From an uncultured Lachnospiraceae bacterium (GTDB lineage Bacteria; Bacillota; Clostridia; Lachnospirales; Lachnospiraceae), in the NCBI GenBank assembly GCA_910589265.1, contig CAJUTQ010000074.1:1-64000 (forward strand): a stretch of 64,000 bases of DNA. Reading direction: 5' to 3'. The first letter of the stretch is position 1; the number at the start of each line of letters is the position of its first letter. Positions 18,608 to 27,558 of the stretch are shown here, one piece after another. The position numbers and the translations under genes were made by a program. The notes under the pieces were generated by a model. The model saw only the letters and a list, made by a program, of their open reading frames with translations. It had not been told where the DNA came from and made no database searches.

Positions 18608-19392
18608 CGTTTCATAACACCTATGCCTTTCCCTTTTTTACATTCTTTCCATCTATAGCCCCCATACATCATCACCATAGAACCCCCTATCAAGGCAGTT
18701 CCAGCTAATGTATATATTTTTAGCAAAATACTACCTTCCATTAAAAAAATAGCCCCAATATAATTGGAAAATTCCTTCATCCCAAAAGGTTTTCCAATGA
18801 GAAATGAAAGTAGAAGCAAGGCAAGTATTTCCATTCCCCACCCTGCCATAGATGCAATTAAAATAAGAGAATATCTTCCGCTTATAAGCTCTTTCACATA
18901 ATCAAACCAGTCTTTCCCTTTGTCCAGCCATTGCAAAGCCTTCATGGAAGGGGGAGAGCTTTTATGAAGAATAAAGTAACGGTTTAAATATAAATAAGTA
19001 GGTAAAAAAATTCGGTATATAAATACAAGAAATAAGAGAACAACAAGGAGAAGGCCTGTAACTCTAGTAACCTCCCTTGTAAAAAACAGCTCAAAGGGTA
19101 TAAGCAATAGGAGAAGTCCCACTGTATCAAAAAATCGATCAACACCAACGCTAAAAAGACCTATCTGAAAAACCTTTGTATCCTTTGCATAACAATAAAT
19201 TCGGTAGCACTCCCCCATTTTAAAAGGTATCACCAAATTAACGAACGTGGTTTTCAAATATGTCCATAATAGCCGTCGAAACGGTATTTTCTGTTCTAAT
19301 AATACAAGATACATTCTTGACATCTTTGCCATGTGTACAAGAAAAAATACACAAAGAAATGCAAAAACTCCCCATAGCCTTCTGCCTTCCAC
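18604..19392 (-). CDS. LPG-synthase-TM / flippase-like membrane protein
   Basis: 262 aa, about six to seven membrane helices. NLVIPFKMGECYRIY is the conserved PF03706 signature (P-x-K-x-GE-x-x-R), and SVGVDRFFDTVG the second family motif. Family members include the MprF flippase domain and AglD-like proteins next to polysaccharide genes; a lipid-linked precursor flippase or accessory is the usual guess. It is shorter than the typical 300-330 aa and may lack the first helix. It is coupled to the kinase gene and follows the GT2 at 19.4 kb by 16 bp. The function is inferred. Confidence 0.78.
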   Translation of the reverse strand: MEGRRLWGVFAFLCVFFLVHMAKMSRMYLVLLEQKIPFRRLLWTYLKTTFVNLVIPFKMGECYRIYCYAKDTKVFQIGLFSVGVDRFFDTVGLLLLLIPFELFFTREVTRVTGLLLVVLLFLVFIYRIFLPTYLYLNRYFILHKSSPPSMKALQWLDKGKDWFDYVKELISGRYSLILIASMAGWGMEILALLLLSFLIGKPFGMKEFSNYIGAIFLMEGSILLKIYTLAGTALIGGSMVMMYGGYRWKECKKGKGIGVMKR

Positions 19393-19408
19393 TTACATTC
19401 CCCGCCCT

Positions 19409-20215
19409 TTACCCTGTTTGCTCACTATCTGCAATGACATCCGCCTCATAGTTTTCTACTTTTATTTGCCGATAATCCTTTAAAATAGACTGTTTATTTA
19501 TATAATATCCCTTTAACATACTTAGTACAGTCATTGCCTGATGGAACATTTTTACATTAGATACTTGATCATCCTCTCTCCAAGATATGGGATAGAAACG
19601 AATGCGATGTCCATAATAATCCGAAGCTAAAATCATACAGTAATTAAACATTAAATTATCAGGAAATTTCTCATAATATTTACTTTTTAGCATTTTTGTA
19701 CTGTAAAGATTCAAGCCTGAGCCTAAATCAAACACTCTTTTTCTTATAACTGCTGCAAACAAAAAATCATACAAAATGTTTCCAAAGGTACGTATTTTCG
19801 AATAGCCCTGAAGTTTGGATCCTTTCATAAATCTGGCCCCTAAAATACAATCATACTGTCGGTACATCCCTGTTCTAAGCACTGGAAGGAAATCGTGAAT
19901 TTCTCCTTGGTCGTCTCCATGAAGAACCATAACATAATCAAATTTTTCTTTTATTGCATAGTCAAAGGCTACTTTATGGGAACCTCCCAATCCATAATTA
20001 TCTTTATTGCGCAAAAGCTTGATAGATATAGAGTGGCAACGGTCAATAAATTTCTTTACTACTTCCTCTGTTTCATCTGTACTTCTGTTATTTACTACAA
20101 TAACCTGATCAATATAACACATCATTTCTTCCCCTAACTGAGAAAGCACCCGTATAATTTGTTTTTCACAATTATAGGCAGGTATAAATAACAAAATTTT
20201 ACTCTTCTCCTTCAT
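19409..20215 (-). CDS. GT2 glycosyltransferase (polyprenyl-phosphate-sugar synthase-like)
   Basis: 268 aa. KILLFIPAYNCEKQI, VVNNRSTDETEE and VLHGDDQGE (in the DxD position) give a GT-A domain of the DPM1/GtrB kind without C-terminal membrane helices. Such enzymes often charge a polyprenyl phosphate with one sugar. It sits directly before the flippase-like gene, which could flip its product. It overlaps the acetylesterase gene by 17 bp. Donor and acceptor are unknown. Confidence 0.82.
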   Translation of the reverse strand: MKEKSKILLFIPAYNCEKQIIRVLSQLGEEMMCYIDQVIVVNNRSTDETEEVVKKFIDRCHSISIKLLRNKDNYGLGGSHKVAFDYAIKEKFDYVMVLHGDDQGEIHDFLPVLRTGMYRQYDCILGARFMKGSKLQGYSKIRTFGNILYDFLFAAVIRKRVFDLGSGLNLYSTKMLKSKYYEKFPDNLMFNYCMILASDYYGHRIRFYPISWREDDQVSNVKMFHQAMTVLSMLKGYYINKQSILKDYRQIKVENYEADVIADSEQTG

Positions 20216-21341
20216 TTTCTGCCTCCTCTGTTTTCACTTCTTGTTCCTTTTCTTCTGTAGATTCAGCAGGCAAGGCCTGAGTTGTCAAAACAATTGGAAC
20301 ATACTCGTTATCATACTTGTAGTCATACATGGACGGCTCTCTTCCTGTATTGACATAATAGGAAATATTCTTTGCTGCATCCTCTCCCACCATATTTAAT
20401 GCTCTTTGGTCATAATGCCATTCATCTATCATATAGGAAACGTCAAAACCTCCAAGCATAGTAGAAGCCATCATAAATCTTGGATCATTTTTGCATATTT
20501 CTGTCTGTACTTTTTGAATTTCATCACAAAAAACAGGATTGCTCCTTGATCTCCCAATTCTTATCATAAAACATTTTTCAACTCCATAGGCGATCATACT
20601 GTTAACAATAATGTCCATATTGGTTGCATACATAGCCTGACTAAATCCAAATATGGCGTCAGACTCTCCCTGAAGCCATACCATATATTTATGCCTTACT
20701 TCATACCCATTTTGGTTCAGCCAATCTACAGTAGATGTAAGCCTGTTTACAGCGTCTCCCATTGCCCCTGGATTTGTCCAATAAGCTGTATTGGTAGCCC
20801 CCTGAGAGCATGAGACTGCCACTACTGGTACATTAGTATGTTCATAATACTTATTTACAAAAGCAGAAACTAAGCTCCCTCTTTTTGCTGTGCCATCGCT
20901 AATTCCTAAAGGCTTATTTTCATAAAATCCAAAAGGCTCTACAATACTGTACAACTTTGTAGGATCCGATATAACTCGGAACTCATAACCTGCTCCTTCT
21001 GTAACTTCAGGAGCTTCTTCTGGATTGCCTCCATTTCCTGACATATTGCTCTGCCCCATAAATATAAATACATCTACAACAATATCTTGGGGAAGTTCAA
21101 TTACATGGGTAGCATTTTTTAATTTTTCTTCCAATTCTGCCAAAATTTCTTCATAAGGCCGAGTATCCTTTGGCGTTTCTTTGACTGGAGATTCAATATC
21201 TACTATATTAAAATATTCTGGTTCTTTTTGTTTCACCAAAGGATAAATAAAGTATACAGCTCCCACTAATAACATAAAAACAACAACGACTGTGACTATT
21301 CTAGTCAAAAATTTTTTCAATTTATGCTTCCTTCTTTTCAA
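20199..21341 (-). CDS. Membrane-anchored SASA/SGNH-type carbohydrate acetylesterase
   Basis: 380 aa. An N-terminal basic region and a membrane segment (about 12-34) should place the rest outside the cell. VFIFMGQSNMSG holds the nucleophilic Ser, WLQGESDA the conserved block, and DEWHYD the catalytic Asp-x-x-His, as in sialate O-acetylesterase-like (PF03629) enzymes. The C-terminus is an acidic Glu-rich tail. Lying inside the glycan operon and coupled to a GT2 and GtrA gene, it probably trims O-acetyl groups from the exported polymer. A transferase role is possible but less likely. Confidence 0.82.
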   Translation of the reverse strand: MKRRKHKLKKFLTRIVTVVVVFMLLVGAVYFIYPLVKQKEPEYFNIVDIESPVKETPKDTRPYEEILAELEEKLKNATHVIELPQDIVVDVFIFMGQSNMSGNGGNPEEAPEVTEGAGYEFRVISDPTKLYSIVEPFGFYENKPLGISDGTAKRGSLVSAFVNKYYEHTNVPVVAVSCSQGATNTAYWTNPGAMGDAVNRLTSTVDWLNQNGYEVRHKYMVWLQGESDAIFGFSQAMYATNMDIIVNSMIAYGVEKCFMIRIGRSRSNPVFCDEIQKVQTEICKNDPRFMMASTMLGGFDVSYMIDEWHYDQRALNMVGEDAAKNISYYVNTGREPSMYDYKYDNEYVPIVLTTQALPAESTEEKEQEVKTEEAENEGEE

Positions 21342-21783
21342 TAAAAACTTTTCTGCTAATAAAGTTATAAATCATAACAATTCCTGTTGCAATAATTTTT
21401 GCCCCCATTTGTGCTGGTTTCTCTGACAAAAAACTTTCCATAAGAGGAAAATTTTTGTAAATTCCGTCTATGCAAAGCCAGATAATCCCTTCATTTATCA
21501 AAAGTCCTATAGCGCTAAGTCCTAAAAAGATAACAAATTCCACCTTCCGATCTGCCCCGTCTTTCCTTTGAAACACAAAAGCCATACTGGCCAAATAATT
21601 AAAAACAAGGGATATCATAAATCCAAGGGCGCCAGCCAGAAGATAATGTATACCAACATAAACACAGACTGTATATACAATGAAATCAATTAGAAAGGAA
21701 ACTCCGCCAACAATACCAAACTTCATAATCTGTTCCATAAGCTGCTGCTTTTTGCTTTCGTTCACTAACATTCCTCCATTCAT
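21322..21783 (-). CDS. GtrA-family membrane protein (bactoprenol-sugar flippase component)
   Basis: 153 aa, four membrane helices, with KFGIVGGVSFLIDFIVYTV as the GtrA opening and FISRKVFIEKK as the typical positively charged end. GtrA proteins are thought to flip polyprenyl-phosphate-sugar made by GtrB. Here it is coupled by ATGA to a GtrB-like GT2, which in turn follows a GT87-type transferase: the complete three-part side-chain system. ATG 21783 gives the coupling; an in-frame GTG (21765) has a better-spaced GGAGG. Confidence 0.88.
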   Translation of the reverse strand: MNGGMLVNESKKQQLMEQIMKFGIVGGVSFLIDFIVYTVCVYVGIHYLLAGALGFMISLVFNYLASMAFVFQRKDGADRKVEFVIFLGLSAIGLLINEGIIWLCIDGIYKNFPLMESFLSEKPAQMGAKIIATGIVMIYNFISRKVFIEKKEA

Positions 21784-22490
21784 ATTCTTTCGTTCAACTC
21801 TTTAAAGTCTTTCAAAGATTGTATACCAATTTTTACAATTTTCTTAAAATGAATGGAATTGGTTCCTCCTTGACGGGGTTTGAAAGTAATAGGAATATAT
21901 TTTACCTTCCGTCTATGTTTTGTATAAATTACGTTAATGAGTACATTTGTTAGAAAAAAATCTTTTGGTATAAGTCCTATTTCTTTTTTTAATATGCTTC
22001 CTTCCATAAGACGGTATGGTGTATTGGCGTCTTTCACTTTTACGTGAAAACACAGCCAGATCACCAGCTTTAATATTTTTGTTACAAAAATTCTAGAAAG
22101 CCCGTCTCCCCTTTTTTTCCTCTCTCCAACTATCATTTCATAGTTTTTCCGTTCGTCCCAAAAAGGCCAAAACTCTTCGGGAACTGTCTGTCCATCAGAA
22201 TCTGTCTGAAACACATAATCTGCCCCTTTTTCCAAGGCATACTCATAACCAAACAAAAGAGTAGCCCCATGGCCTCCATTTTCCTTTGTCATTATCTCAA
22301 GCTGAGACCTTGTTTTGCTGCATCTTTCCATCACCTTTAACGTGCTGTCTTTACTTCCGTCATCAATGATTACAAGTCTGCTGTCCTTCCCAGTCTTTTC
22401 TACAATAGGATGCCAGTCATTTATTATTTTTTCAATATTTTCCTCTTCATTATAAGCAGGTATTACAATATATAACGTATCCATCTTCAT
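21780..22490 (-). CDS. GtrB-like polyprenyl-phosphate glycosyltransferase
   Basis: 236 aa GT2. YIVIPAYNEEENI, LVIIDDGSKDST and VFQTDSDGQTV (D-x-D region) match polyprenyl-phosphate glucosyl/mannosyl transferases. It lacks the two C-terminal helices of full GtrB, but the separate GtrA gene follows immediately with a 4-bp overlap. It should load one hexose on undecaprenyl phosphate at the cytosolic face. It lies 18 bp after the GT87 gene. Confidence 0.87.
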   Translation of the reverse strand: MKMDTLYIVIPAYNEEENIEKIINDWHPIVEKTGKDSRLVIIDDGSKDSTLKVMERCSKTRSQLEIMTKENGGHGATLLFGYEYALEKGADYVFQTDSDGQTVPEEFWPFWDERKNYEMIVGERKKRGDGLSRIFVTKILKLVIWLCFHVKVKDANTPYRLMEGSILKKEIGLIPKDFFLTNVLINVIYTKHRRKVKYIPITFKPRQGGTNSIHFKKIVKIGIQSLKDFKELNERI

Positions 22491-22508
22491 ACACTTGCCT
22501 CTCCAACT

Positions 22509-23687
22509 TTAGGCTTTCTTAGGCGTTTTAAAGGTCTTTTTCATTTTTCTGAAATTCATTCCCATAATGTATATAGTAAAAATATAATATCCAACGCCTG
22601 TTATGAGCAGAACTCCATCTCCTTCATGAAAGATTCTGAGTACAAAAAACACAGTTATTAGCAATATAAAATAATAACTTAGGAGCCATAATGGATATTG
22701 ACTGTTTTCTTTTTCTCCTCTGAAAAACATAGAAGCAGGAAGAATAAGAACAAAAAAATCATAGGTTCTGTGGTAAGTGATAATTAACGACCATAAAACC
22801 AACATACTTATGACATCCTCGTCTTCTCCCTGTCTTATTCCTATCATCATACCATACAATAGTAGAAAGACAAGACCTCCTATTAAAAAGGAAAGGGAAC
22901 TTCCCCCTAAGGCTGCTCCTAAGTCAATACCGCCTTCTGACGCCAAGGCTGAAGAAACTTTCAATGGCTGTATAATCATCTGAACAATACTTTCTCCTAG
23001 CCAATATGCTGAAAAAACAGTAAGTATTCCATGTATGATAATAGCAGTCCATAAGGGCTGATACCATCTTTTATATATAAAGTACAAGGCAAGAGGAGCC
23101 GTCAGAGTATACTTAAAAAAGCAAATAGTAAGGCTCACAACTACACCGAGAAAAAGAAGAATGTTTTTTCTCTCTACATTTTTTTCAGCGATCCATACAG
23201 CCAGTAAAAAGAAGAAAAAGGAAAAAATCGTATGCTGTCCCACACCTATTTGATTTCTCCAAGGAGTGCCTGCCAACATAAGAAGAAAGAGAAGCATATA
23301 GATCTTATTGTCTATCTTCTTAAAATAAGTTTTTTTTAATAAAATACCAATGCCTCCTGTTAACAAAAGATTTCCAATAAGCCAGACATATCTTGCCCCC
23401 ATTGGCGACAACAGCGTAAAAGGAAAGAGAAGCCAAAGCAAAGATGGAAACTGGTTTGCCTCCATTTGACTGAAGTACTCCTCATACCCATAGGATTCTA
23501 ATATTCCTGTTGGTTCTATAGATTCCACATAAGGATTGACCTTCATAGTCAGCGCCTTTGCAGCATCCCACTGAAAGTCCTGACTATACATAGCTCCATT
23601 ACGGCATCCTTGGACAAGAGAAAGGGCGGCCATTATTCCAAGAACTGTATATGCAATTATCCATAACCACTTTTTTCTCTTATCCAT
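22509..23687 (-). CDS. GT87-type (GT-C fold) membrane mannosyl/hexosyltransferase
   Basis: 392 aa, about ten membrane segments. The first outside loop has QDFQWDAAKALTMKVNPYV, matching the D-x-x-x-D/Y and NPY motif of DUF2029/GT87 transferases, which take sugar from a polyprenyl phosphate on the outside of the membrane. With the GtrB- and GtrA-like genes downstream it completes a module for adding a side sugar to the exported polymer. The sugar is unknown; glucose is suggested only by the phosphoglucomutase gene upstream. Confidence 0.8.
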   Translation of the reverse strand: MDKRKKWLWIIAYTVLGIMAALSLVQGCRNGAMYSQDFQWDAAKALTMKVNPYVESIEPTGILESYGYEEYFSQMEANQFPSLLWLLFPFTLLSPMGARYVWLIGNLLLTGGIGILLKKTYFKKIDNKIYMLLFLLMLAGTPWRNQIGVGQHTIFSFFFFLLAVWIAEKNVERKNILLFLGVVVSLTICFFKYTLTAPLALYFIYKRWYQPLWTAIIIHGILTVFSAYWLGESIVQMIIQPLKVSSALASEGGIDLGAALGGSSLSFLIGGLVFLLLYGMMIGIRQGEDEDVISMLVLWSLIITYHRTYDFFVLILPASMFFRGEKENSQYPLWLLSYYFILLITVFFVLRIFHEGDGVLLITGVGYYIFTIYIMGMNFRKMKKTFKTPKKA

Positions 23688-23751
23688 ATGCTCTCCTCAT
23701 TTATGTGAAATCATGCACTTTTCTCATGAAGTCTTTGACTTCCCTATACAT

Positions 23752-25476
23752 TTACGAATTTAAATCCATCATTGCCTTTGTCAACTCTTCTAATTTTTTA
23801 TCTGCGTCTTCAAGGCTCTCACCTTTTATCCCCATATAAAACTTAAGCTTTGGCTCTGTTCCAGAAGGTCTGGCACAGCACCAGGAATCATTGCTTAAGT
23901 CAAAGTATAATACGTTTGACTTGGGCAGTCCAGTTTTATTCACCTCTCCTGTCTTCTGGTTTAATACTTGATCTGCCTCATAGTCTCTCACAAATAAAAC
24001 ATCCCAATCCCCTAATTTTTTTGGAGGGTTCTTTCTCAAGTTTTCCATAATAGACTGAATTTTTTCTGCCCCTTCAATTCCCTTTAATGTCATTGTGTGG
24101 AGTCCTTCTTTATAATATCCATACTGTGCATAAATTTCCAGCATCTGATCCCAGACTGTCTTTCCTTCCTTTTTACAAAAGGCAGCTACCTCGCATAAAC
24201 TCATAACAGCTACAACGGCATCTTTGTCCCTTGCATGAGTACCTACCAAACAGCCATAACTCTCTTCTAAACCAAATATATATTCGTTGGATCCTGTTTC
24301 CTCAAAGAGCTTTATTTGCTCCCCAATATATTTAAATCCTGTGAGAACCTCTATTAACTTCACATTGTAAGCCTTTGTCAACTGATCTGCCAAATTTGTG
24401 GTGACAATAGTTTTTATTAAAGCTCCATTCCCAGGTAAGATGCCTTTTGCCCTTTTCTCTCTGAGCAAGTATTCTGCAATAAGCATTCCCGACATGTTTC
24501 CTGTAAAAGGAATATATTCTCCACTTTTTGTATCTTTTGCATAAATACCCAGACGATCTGCATCTGGATCTGTGGCCAATACAATATCTGCGTCTTTTTC
24601 CTTTGCCAATTTTAAAGCAAGGGTAAATGCTTTTGGATCTTCTGGATTCGGGTAATCTAATGTTGTAAAATCTGGATCTGGCAGCTCTTGTTCAGGAACA
24701 ACATATACATGTTTAAAGCCCAATTCTTTTAGTATTCTTCTTACTGGTATATTTCCTGTTCCATGGAAGGGAGTATATACAATTTTTATGTCATCTGCCA
24801 TTTCTTCAATAATCTCTGGATGAACAATTTGTTTTTTTAGCTCTTCCATATAAGCATCGTCTATCTGTTCCCCTATGACCTCATAAAGACCTTGCCTTTT
24901 TGCTTCTTCTTTTTCCATAATTTTTACATCATGATAATTGGTCACTTTTTTAACTTCCTCGATGATTTCTTTGTCTTTTGGAGCTGTCACCTGCGCTCCA
25001 TCTTCCCAATATACCTTATATCCATTATATTCTGGAGGATTGTGACTGGCTGTTACGACAATCCCAGAGATACAGCCTAATTTTCGGATAGCAAAAGATA
25101 GTTCTGGTGTAGGGCGCAGTGATTCAAAGACATACGTCTTGATCTTATTTGCTGCTAAACAAAGGGCCGCCTCATCTGCAAATTCTGGGGACATCCTCCT
25201 GGAATCATAGGCAATAGCTACACCCTTTTCTCCTCCCCCTTGTTTTAGAATATAATTGGCAAGACCTTGTGTAGCCTTTCTCACAGTATATAAATTCATT
25301 CTATTTGTTCCTGCCCCAATAATTCCTCTTAGCCCACCTGTTCCAAAGTCCAGATCTTTATAAAATCGATCTTCAATCTCACCTTCCTTTCCTTCAATGC
25401 TTTTTAATTCCTCCTTTGTTTTCTCATCAAAGTAATCATCCTTTTGCCAAAACTCATATTGTTCTCTGTAGCTCAT
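23752..25476 (-). CDS. pgcA: Phosphoglucomutase / phosphomannomutase (alpha-phosphohexomutase)
   Basis: 574 aa. It interconverts hexose-6-phosphate and hexose-1-phosphate. TASHNPPEYNGYK holds the phosphoserine, ATDPDADRLG the Mg site, EESYGC the sugar-binding loop and RPSGTEPKLKFY the phosphate-binding loop. The length and sequence fit the Firmicutes PgcA type. It supplies glucose-1-phosphate to rfbA and UDP-glucose, and mannose-1-phosphate to the ManC fusion at 42 kb. It lies between GT genes with gaps of 29 and 64 bp, so within the operon. Confidence 0.94.
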   Translation of the reverse strand: MSYREQYEFWQKDDYFDEKTKEELKSIEGKEGEIEDRFYKDLDFGTGGLRGIIGAGTNRMNLYTVRKATQGLANYILKQGGGEKGVAIAYDSRRMSPEFADEAALCLAANKIKTYVFESLRPTPELSFAIRKLGCISGIVVTASHNPPEYNGYKVYWEDGAQVTAPKDKEIIEEVKKVTNYHDVKIMEKEEAKRQGLYEVIGEQIDDAYMEELKKQIVHPEIIEEMADDIKIVYTPFHGTGNIPVRRILKELGFKHVYVVPEQELPDPDFTTLDYPNPEDPKAFTLALKLAKEKDADIVLATDPDADRLGIYAKDTKSGEYIPFTGNMSGMLIAEYLLREKRAKGILPGNGALIKTIVTTNLADQLTKAYNVKLIEVLTGFKYIGEQIKLFEETGSNEYIFGLEESYGCLVGTHARDKDAVVAVMSLCEVAAFCKKEGKTVWDQMLEIYAQYGYYKEGLHTMTLKGIEGAEKIQSIMENLRKNPPKKLGDWDVLFVRDYEADQVLNQKTGEVNKTGLPKSNVLYFDLSNDSWCCARPSGTEPKLKFYMGIKGESLEDADKKLEELTKAMMDLNS

Positions 25477-25505
25477 CGTACATCCTCCATTCTAATAACT
25501 ATTTT

Positions 25506-27530
25506 TTACACCATGCTTTTGACGTGTTCACCTCCGCCAATTACATAGTTGCTATAATCAAGGGAAAAGTTCACATTAAAATAAGGATCTCCCTTTTCAA
25601 GGTGTTTTTTCCACTTTTCCCGAAAGCGGGCACATTCTTTTTCGTAACGTTCTCCATTGGTCTTATTGGCAGAATCATCGTCCCTTCCCCTGGATTGAGA
25701 TTCATAATGAAAGAGTTCTGCAAAGGGAGTAAATATATTTAAATATCCTTTCTCCCTTAACTTCAAACAAAAATCCACATCATTTAAGGCTACTTTGAAT
25801 TCCTCATCCAAGCCTCCTACCTCTTCATATTGCTTTTTAGATACCATCATACATGCACCCGTCACTGCTGTCACGTTTTGCGCATAGCAGAGACGTCCCA
25901 TATATCCTAAATTATCTTTTCCCATTTTATAATGGGTATGCCCTGCCGTTCTATGGGCTCCAAGTCCAAGGACAATCCCAGCATGTTGTATTGCATAGTT
26001 TCCATAATAGAGCATGCAGCCGACAGCTCCTACATCTTTTCTCTGGGCATACATAAGTAATTCTTCAATCCAATTTCTTGTCACAACTTCCGTGTCATTA
26101 TTTAACAGTATTAAGTATTCCCCCTTTGCTTCCTTCTCACCCATGTTGTTCACAGCTGAATAATTAAATTCTTTCTTCCAATGAAGCACCTGAATACGGG
26201 GATTTTTTTCTATTTGTTCATAATACACAAACGTCTCTTCTTCTTCACTATTGTTTTCCAAGACAAGTATCTCATAATTATCATAAGAACTTTTTTCCAA
26301 TATAGAATTGATACACCGCTCTAGCTCTTCTCTATGATCCTTATTCGGTATCATAATGGATATTTTCGGATTTCCCAAAATAGCATAGCGGATGCGGAAA
26401 ATAGTTTCAAAGGCTCTGGAACTTTCTATTTTAAAATTTTGAAATCCACTGGAAGTCAAGTGAGCAGCCACTGCGCCTTTTGCTGCATCAATGGCATAAG
26501 ACTTAGCCTGTATATCTGATGCAACGCTTCCTGCATGAGAACGCCAATAATAAAGCATCTTTGGAACATGGACAATATTCTTTGCCTCCGCTGTCAGCCG
26601 CAATACCATGTCGTGATCCTGGCTCCCGTCAAATTTACTTCGAAACAATTCCTTTCCTTCCAATAGTTTGGAAGAAAAGACAGAAAAATGGCAAATATAA
26701 TTATTTGCCCTTAGATTATCAATGGCAAAATCTGGTTTAAAGTGCATGGTAACCATATCGTTTATACTATTTCCCTGAAAGGTTGTCTCGTCGCAATATA
26801 TGTAGTCTGCATTTTGATCACAGATTACTTTCATGTATTCGTAGAGAACACACGGATGAAGAATGTCGTCATGGTCAAAAAGCCCTATATATTCTCCTGT
26901 GGCCAATTGGTAACATATATTCGTATTCCCTGAAATACCTAAGTTTTTCTCAATTTTCTTATACTTTATACGGGAAGCTCCTCTGTAAGAGTCATTATCC
27001 CTATACTGGCAGCAAATACGTCCTACTTCCTCATGTTCCTTGTCCGAACCATCTCCTAAACATAGCTCCCAGTTTTCATAAGTTTGCTCCAGTACAGACT
27101 CTATCATTTCCCGTAAAAAGGATTCTGGCGTATTGTATAAAGGTACAAGAATACTAAATGTAATATCTTTTGAAAACAAAGTATCCCTTTGTCCTTTCCT
27201 CACCTCCTCAGTAGGGAAGCTTCCTGTTCCATACATCTCATAAGCCTTTCTCTCAATCATCTTGCTTTTCACTTTTTTTATAAAACTTTTAAGATTTGGA
27301 TAACGTTTAATGCGAATAAATAAATTTTTAAAATGGCTCCATGCCAGCCGAAATGGATAAACCATTCTCCATATTTTACTATTATGAATATTGTCTAAGT
27401 GAAATTGGGCATCCGCTGCTTTCTGTTCTGCAGCTACAAGCTGTTCTGTCAATTCTTTGCTTTTTTTCATCTCCCTTTTATACAAACTTTTGTAATATTC
27501 CAGTTGTGCATGTAAGTCTTCCTGATTCAT
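25506..27530 (-). CDS. Two-domain GT2 glycosyltransferase
   Basis: 674 aa. A coiled N-terminus (about 1-60, AQLEYYKSLYKREMKKS) comes first. The first GT-A domain (about 125-350) has ILVPLYNTPESFLREM and GLFDHDDILHP, and the second (about 370-620) has IMIPNKDHREELERC, ILLNNDTEV and VALNDVDFCLK. Both domains keep DxD-like motifs, so one protein may add two different residues or polymerise a disaccharide. The N-terminal coil is typical of such rhamnan- and galactan-type synthases. It lies 28 bp downstream of a second large GT. Confidence 0.88.
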   Translation of the reverse strand: MNQEDLHAQLEYYKSLYKREMKKSKELTEQLVAAEQKAADAQFHLDNIHNSKIWRMVYPFRLAWSHFKNLFIRIKRYPNLKSFIKKVKSKMIERKAYEMYGTGSFPTEEVRKGQRDTLFSKDITFSILVPLYNTPESFLREMIESVLEQTYENWELCLGDGSDKEHEEVGRICCQYRDNDSYRGASRIKYKKIEKNLGISGNTNICYQLATGEYIGLFDHDDILHPCVLYEYMKVICDQNADYIYCDETTFQGNSINDMVTMHFKPDFAIDNLRANNYICHFSVFSSKLLEGKELFRSKFDGSQDHDMVLRLTAEAKNIVHVPKMLYYWRSHAGSVASDIQAKSYAIDAAKGAVAAHLTSSGFQNFKIESSRAFETIFRIRYAILGNPKISIMIPNKDHREELERCINSILEKSSYDNYEILVLENNSEEEETFVYYEQIEKNPRIQVLHWKKEFNYSAVNNMGEKEAKGEYLILLNNDTEVVTRNWIEELLMYAQRKDVGAVGCMLYYGNYAIQHAGIVLGLGAHRTAGHTHYKMGKDNLGYMGRLCYAQNVTAVTGACMMVSKKQYEEVGGLDEEFKVALNDVDFCLKLREKGYLNIFTPFAELFHYESQSRGRDDDSANKTNGERYEKECARFREKWKKHLEKGDPYFNVNFSLDYSNYVIGGGEHVKSMV

Positions 27531-27558
27531 GATCTTTCTTCTATCCTTCCCATCCCCA

